From contig DLSM01000006.1 of assembly GCA_002500135.1 (NCBI GenBank), positions 184 to 64,183 on the forward strand: DNA of 64,000 nucleotides, written 5' to 3'. Positions 44,201 to 50,200 of the stretch are shown in pieces. The notes under the pieces were generated by a model, which saw only the letters and a list, made by a program, of their open reading frames with translations, made no database searches and had not been told where the DNA came from. The first letter of the stretch is position 1. Each line of letters opens with the position of its first letter. Source of the stretch: Christensenella sp. UBA7862. Its GTDB lineage: Bacteria > Bacillota > Clostridia > Christensenellales > UBA1242. Position numbers and translations under genes: made by a program.

Positions 44201-47200
44201 TTAACTCTAACTGCAATCTTTCCGTCATATTCCGTTTGAGTGCCGCCGACATTTGAAAGGAATGTATTAAAGTTGCTGTCCAAGTTTACGCTGCCACCCT
44301 TTGCGTCAAACACAAACATAACAGTGCTTCCCAGCCACTGAACTTTAAAATATCTATCCAAACTTGCAGTTACATCACCATTTGCCACTTCAAAGTTTTC
44401 TCTTTCAAAGTTTGCAAAGACTTCTGAACTGATATTTATTTTCTTATAAGCAGTTGTCCAAGAGATAAGTTGAGTTCTGTCGCTGCTTGCTGTCCAGACA
44501 AGATTGTTATATGAACTTGTTTCAAAGTCGTCTTTAACTTTTCCGCCGTTGCCGTCAATAACGACTTTCACATCATTGTAAACTGCATAAAGCACAAATG
44601 TTTGGGTGGTTTTTATGTCTTCGCTGTTTGACAAAACATAGGACAACATATTGCCGCTATTCTCGATAGGAGTGACATTTATATCCCCGCCGTCAGTAGT
44701 TGACCAGCCAGCAAAGGTCATATCTCCCTTAAATATTTTTGTTGTGTCTATGTTGACATTTGTTAGGTCAAAGCCCGCACGCAAAAGCGAGTACGCAATG
44801 TCAAAAGTTATGTTAAAGAAATATGTTCCAGTGCCACCATAATTTGCATAGTTATATTCAAAGTCTGCCGCTCTGCCACCCTTATATTCGCCGCCCAAAA
44901 GTTCTAGTCTGACAGAATAAACATTTTCCACCCAGTTGCTGCTGAATACAATTTCGTCTGCGTCAAAATCTGCTTGCACAAAGAGGTTATTTGTGCGAGA
45001 GAATTTAATTTTGTAGTCTTTTGGGATAACTCTTGAATTGTGAGAGAAGCCGTCAAAGTTATATACAAGCCCAGTGCTTTCGTTGTAATAACTTGCAAAG
45101 TCTTGTTCGTCAAACAAGCTTGAAAGTGCAATTTCGCTGTCATATTTCACAGTTTTTGTTGCAACAAACTTGCCAAACTCGTCAGTGAATTTGACTGTTA
45201 CATCGTTTTGCTCCCAAACTGGATACAAATCTACTGTTCCATTTAGGTCATAAGTAAAGTTGAAAGTGCCGCTTGGGCTGACAACCTCAACTGCAATTTC
45301 GCCCGTGTCTGGGTCTGTTATGACATTGCCGTCATTATCCTTAATTTCTTGAGTTGTGAACAAGAATACATTTCCATTTTCGCCTCTTATTTGATTTGCC
45401 ACATTTTTCTCTGTTGTCCAGCCGACATGTGTCCAGCCGTCAAGGCTAAGCTGCCCCGCAAGAGTTGATAGTTCGTAACAATAGAAAGTGCTTGAACCCA
45501 TGTAGCCCGAGATATTTCCCGTTGCGTCTGCCGAGTATCCATTTGCCTTTTGTGGGAGGGCGTCTGTGCCGCTTTGATAATTTACAGTGTAATAGTTATT
45601 TGTCCACGCAAGGGTAAGCCAAATTTCAAAGTGTCCACCATTTGTGTCAGAGGTGTAGAGTTTGTCAAAGTCCATGCTTGAAGTGTCAACATCTCTGGAT
45701 AGTCTGTATCCGTCTTTGCTCACATAGACTGAGTCAGTTGGAGTTGTGTTTTCTTTGCCCGAGTAGTCAAGGAGCAAACGATAGGTGAAGTTCTTGCCAG
45801 GGACAGAAAGTTCTGGATAGTTTGCAAGCAAAATGTTGTCACCCAGTTTAAGATTTGAAACAACAAGTCTTCCCTCTGAGTCAATGCTCATTTTGGAACT
45901 GTCAAAGTTCTCAAGGTCTGCAGAATATTTTACAGTTTCACTGCCGCCAACTTTGCTGCCCGATGGGTCAATTACAAGTCTAATTTCTTTGCTTTCCCAA
46001 ACGATTGAAAGTTCAATGTCCGATGATGGCATACGGAATGAACGTTGTTTAAGAAGATAAGTCCCCGCTTCGTTTTCTGGAATAACGACATTTGTTTGAT
46101 AATACACCGCCCTCATAACTGGATATGTTTTTCCAATGTCGTCTGTGTGAACAAGAGCATTCAAATCTATTCCACTCAAATTGACATCTGACGCATAGTC
46201 CACTCTGAATGTTACTTCACTTGCATTTGCGTAGTCTGTGCCGTGGATATTGCCAGTAAACGAAGTATCATTAAACTTGATTTTAACTTCAAAGTCAGTT
46301 GGAACCCAAACACCATAGAATTCATACACATCGCTATAGCCAAAACTTGCCATATCGAAAATGCTGTTTTCTGAATTGAAAATCATTTCTTCTTCTTCTG
46401 AATTTTTAAGCACGAAATAACTGAATTTGCAGCCCAAAAATTCTTCATCATTGCTGAAGTGATAGAAATATTTCGAAAGGTCAATTCTTTGTCCGAAGTT
46501 GACTGTAACAGTACTTTCTTTATCACCAATGTTATATTTGTTTTGACTCATGTAGAAGTCAAAAGCCACCTCATCGCCCAGCCAATCGCAATATAGATAC
46601 GCCACTTTTGCTGACCTATCGACATTAAAGTATTCTTCCAAAAGAGCAACGGTCAAGTTGTCGCAATCATAAGTGTATGCCCCACTATTTAAGCTGCTTC
46701 TATATCCGTTTATTGTATAGTGTTCTCTTGAGAAGTTTACATATCCGCCGCCAATTTTGTAAGCATAACCATCAAGTTTTATTTCTCTTTCAAATACAAC
46801 GTCAGAACCATACTGAATTTTTGCCACCGACTGATAATTATCATCAAGTGAGTTGTAAACTCTAATTTCAATAATTTCGTTGTAGTTTGCAACATATCTT
46901 ATAGGTTCAGAAGTTGGGCAACTTTCTGTTGAAGTTGGAGCCTTTGTTTCCGAGCCTTTTGTGTAGTTTTTCAAAATGTAATCTGGACGAGAAATATATT
47001 CCGCACTTGGAAGTGTGAATGTTTGCCCAACATAGACATAAATCTTGAGCAAATTTCCGACCATTTCAAATCGTTGAATACTTGTTTTGTGTTCGTCTGT
47101 GCTGAGGGTGTAGAGCGCTGCCAAGTCGCCATTAACGCCGTTGTTGTAGAATACGCCATTTGTTCCTAGGTCAATGATGACAGTTGCCACATTAAGGTCC

Positions 47201-50200
47201 CAATGAGCGTAGAGATTTAGAGTATATGTGCCGTTTTGCTCCACAACGCCATTTTCTTGAAGAACTTTCACTTCATTCAACACTTCACCGCCCGAAGTTG
47301 TTGTCATCCAGCCGTTTATATAATATCCCGCAAGGGTGTATGCTGGAGTTCTGTTTATGCTAACAGTTGAAGCGTAATCTGACTCTGACGAGAAAGTTAC
47401 TGGGCTTGACGCACCACCTGCTGCTTCGTTGTTTTTATGGAGCAAAATTTTAACTTTTGCTGGTGAGAAAACTGCACACAGATTTGTTGCAATTTTTGGA
47501 ACGGTGTAACTCTTGCCAGATTCAATTATATCATAACTGCCGTCATAATTTGTGTCACCCACAACGCCCGCAACCCAACCTCGGAAAACGTAGCCAAAAA
47601 GATATGGCACGCCATTTTTCTTTATGTCTTGATAACGGCTTGTTGAGTTGTCAAATTGTCTTATAAGGTCGTCATAAGAAAGCGTTTGACCTGCAGTAAC
47701 TTGCATGCCGTTTACATCGTTTCCAAACTTTTCGCCCAAATGATTTCTAAGTTCAATGACAAAGTTTGTTGAATACCAACTTGCATTGAATATCAAATTT
47801 TCAGAAATTTCAACCGCTGCATATTCTCTGCCCGCAACATTAAGCCAAGTGAGAAAAGCGTAGTTGCTTTCTTGCAAATTAAAGCGATATTGCGTTGGGT
47901 CAATAAGTTCGCCGCAATAGAAGTCAAGCACTGGACGCCAACTACCCGAAATTGACTTGTATTCTTCTGGAAGGTCAATTTGCCCCGAAGGAGTGGACAA
48001 ACTTGTAAGATTTACGCCCGTTGGAAGATTTGGATTGAATGTTATTGTTGATTTCCAAATTGCATACAAAGTGACTGTGTTTGTTGTGGTCAAATAATTA
48101 TCCACAACTTCACGAGTGAGGTTAAATCTGTTTCCCGCAACAAGGAACTCTGCGTCAGATGTTCTCTCGCTTGTGCCATTTGTCGCCCACCAAGAAGCAA
48201 AGTCTTGACTTTCTGAAGCAAGTTTTGTTACATCATTTTCAAACCACCAACCAACAAAAGTTGCACCCGTTCTTGCAAAATTTCTTGAAGGGATTTCAAA
48301 CCCAGTTGCGTAGTCTTGCTTATAAATTGATGTTTTGACAACATCATAGGAAAGTGAAACAAAGTCGTTTTCTCCCTCCGAGAGTTCCCCGCCATTTAGG
48401 TCAAATCTGACGGCAAAAACTTCTTGCCAAACAATGCTCAAAATGTCTTGACTTGTGTTGAAGTCGTCTGCCGAGCCAGTGTAAATATATGTGTATTTGT
48501 CGTTTGAACTGTCATATGTCACTTGCCCCGACACAGTTTTGTAATCGCCAAATCTATAGCCCGCTTTTGTGTATCCCGCTGAAGGCATAATTTCAATTCC
48601 GCTCTTTACGTCAGCATAAGTCACAGTTCTGACAAGTGTATTTTGAACACCATTCACAAAGCCATAACTTGAAAGAGGTTTTGCCGCTTTTGAATTTTCC
48701 CAACTGCCGCCATCAAGTTCAATTTGAAGATTGTATGTTTTGACTGACCACAAAGCATTGATTGTCACTTCGCCGTCACCCAAGTCTTCGTCCTCAAATA
48801 TTCCACCGCTAAGACTGCTTAACAAAACGACATTTTTGTCAAAAGCAATGACATAAGATTTATCGCCATAGGAATAGACGAAAGATTTTAAAACCCAATA
48901 TGTTTTTTCACCATTTTCAGTGACGGAAATTTCTGTTTGCGAATAGGCACTTGAGCCAAAAGCGAATTCACTTCCATAACTTACAGTCATATCTTCGTGA
49001 GCATTTGAACCCATTGAGTCAAGATATTTGACAGTTATTTCTGCCCCGACCCAAATTGCATAATATGTTGTGTCGCTGTCTATAACTATTGCTCCGCTAA
49101 CATTATCCGTCCCGCTTGAATTTGTTGACCAACGGCTAAAGATTTTGTGCGAGCAAGCAAAGTCATATTCGTCAGCCGTCTTGAGAACTAGAACATTATC
49201 CCCCACTTGATTTATTGCAATCTTGCCGTTTTCGTCTGCCAAAACGTGGTCTGCGCCGACATATTCATATGCAGTCTTGCTGTTTGAGCCGACATTTTCA
49301 TAAAGTGAAACTGTGTATTTGAAAACAGGAGTTAAAGTGTAAACAAATTCATATTCTGCTTTTGAACTATCCACAACAACTCTATCAAAAATGTTCAAAT
49401 AGTTCTCGACAAGTTGAGGAACTTCAATAACGAACTTTCCATTTGTTTCAAAATAAGCATAGTTATCTTTGCTTCTTAAATAGTCTAGTTCATGCAAAGT
49501 TTGAGTTGGAAGTGATGACACTTCAACAAGTCTGCTTGTTGCATTATAATAAACTGTATTTTGGAAAACTTTTGAGCCGTCTGAATTTAGGACTTCAAGT
49601 CTAACATCTCTAAGCCTCCAATCTGCCACTGCGGAAATTCTTTTGCCAATGTTATCTTTTGCAAAACTATAACCCACGCTGTCATTTGCGACAAATGTTG
49701 CAAGTTTGCCCTCTATCCCATTTCCGCTTACTCTCCAGCCGTCAAATTGATAAACTGCTTTGTCAGAATACAAGTTTATTTCGTCTTTTGTTGGCAATGT
49801 GATAGTTGCCCCATATGTTACTTCTCTGCTTGTTGGAACAGTGCCAGTGATGTTATAATTTTCACCCGTTTTGCTTCCGCTGAAACTTAAGACAAACCAC
49901 ACAGCAAATAGGTCAACGCTGTCTTGCGTTCCAAAAAGTTCTACGAAATTCTGCTTTGCGTCTTGAGCGACGACTTTTCTTCCCAAGCCGTCTGGACTGG
50001 TGTTGAAAGAGTCGAATTTGCTACCTTCAAGGCTTGACAAAACTAATGAAAGTTCGCTTCCATTTATTGTTATATTTCCATCTCTGTCCGAATAAATTTT
50101 TGTAGATTTCTCAAGAGTTTTTGTTGCGTCTGCGTAAAGGGTTGCTGTTTTAAGTTTGACCCATTTTGCGACCAAAGTCATATCCGCTCTTGCAATCAAG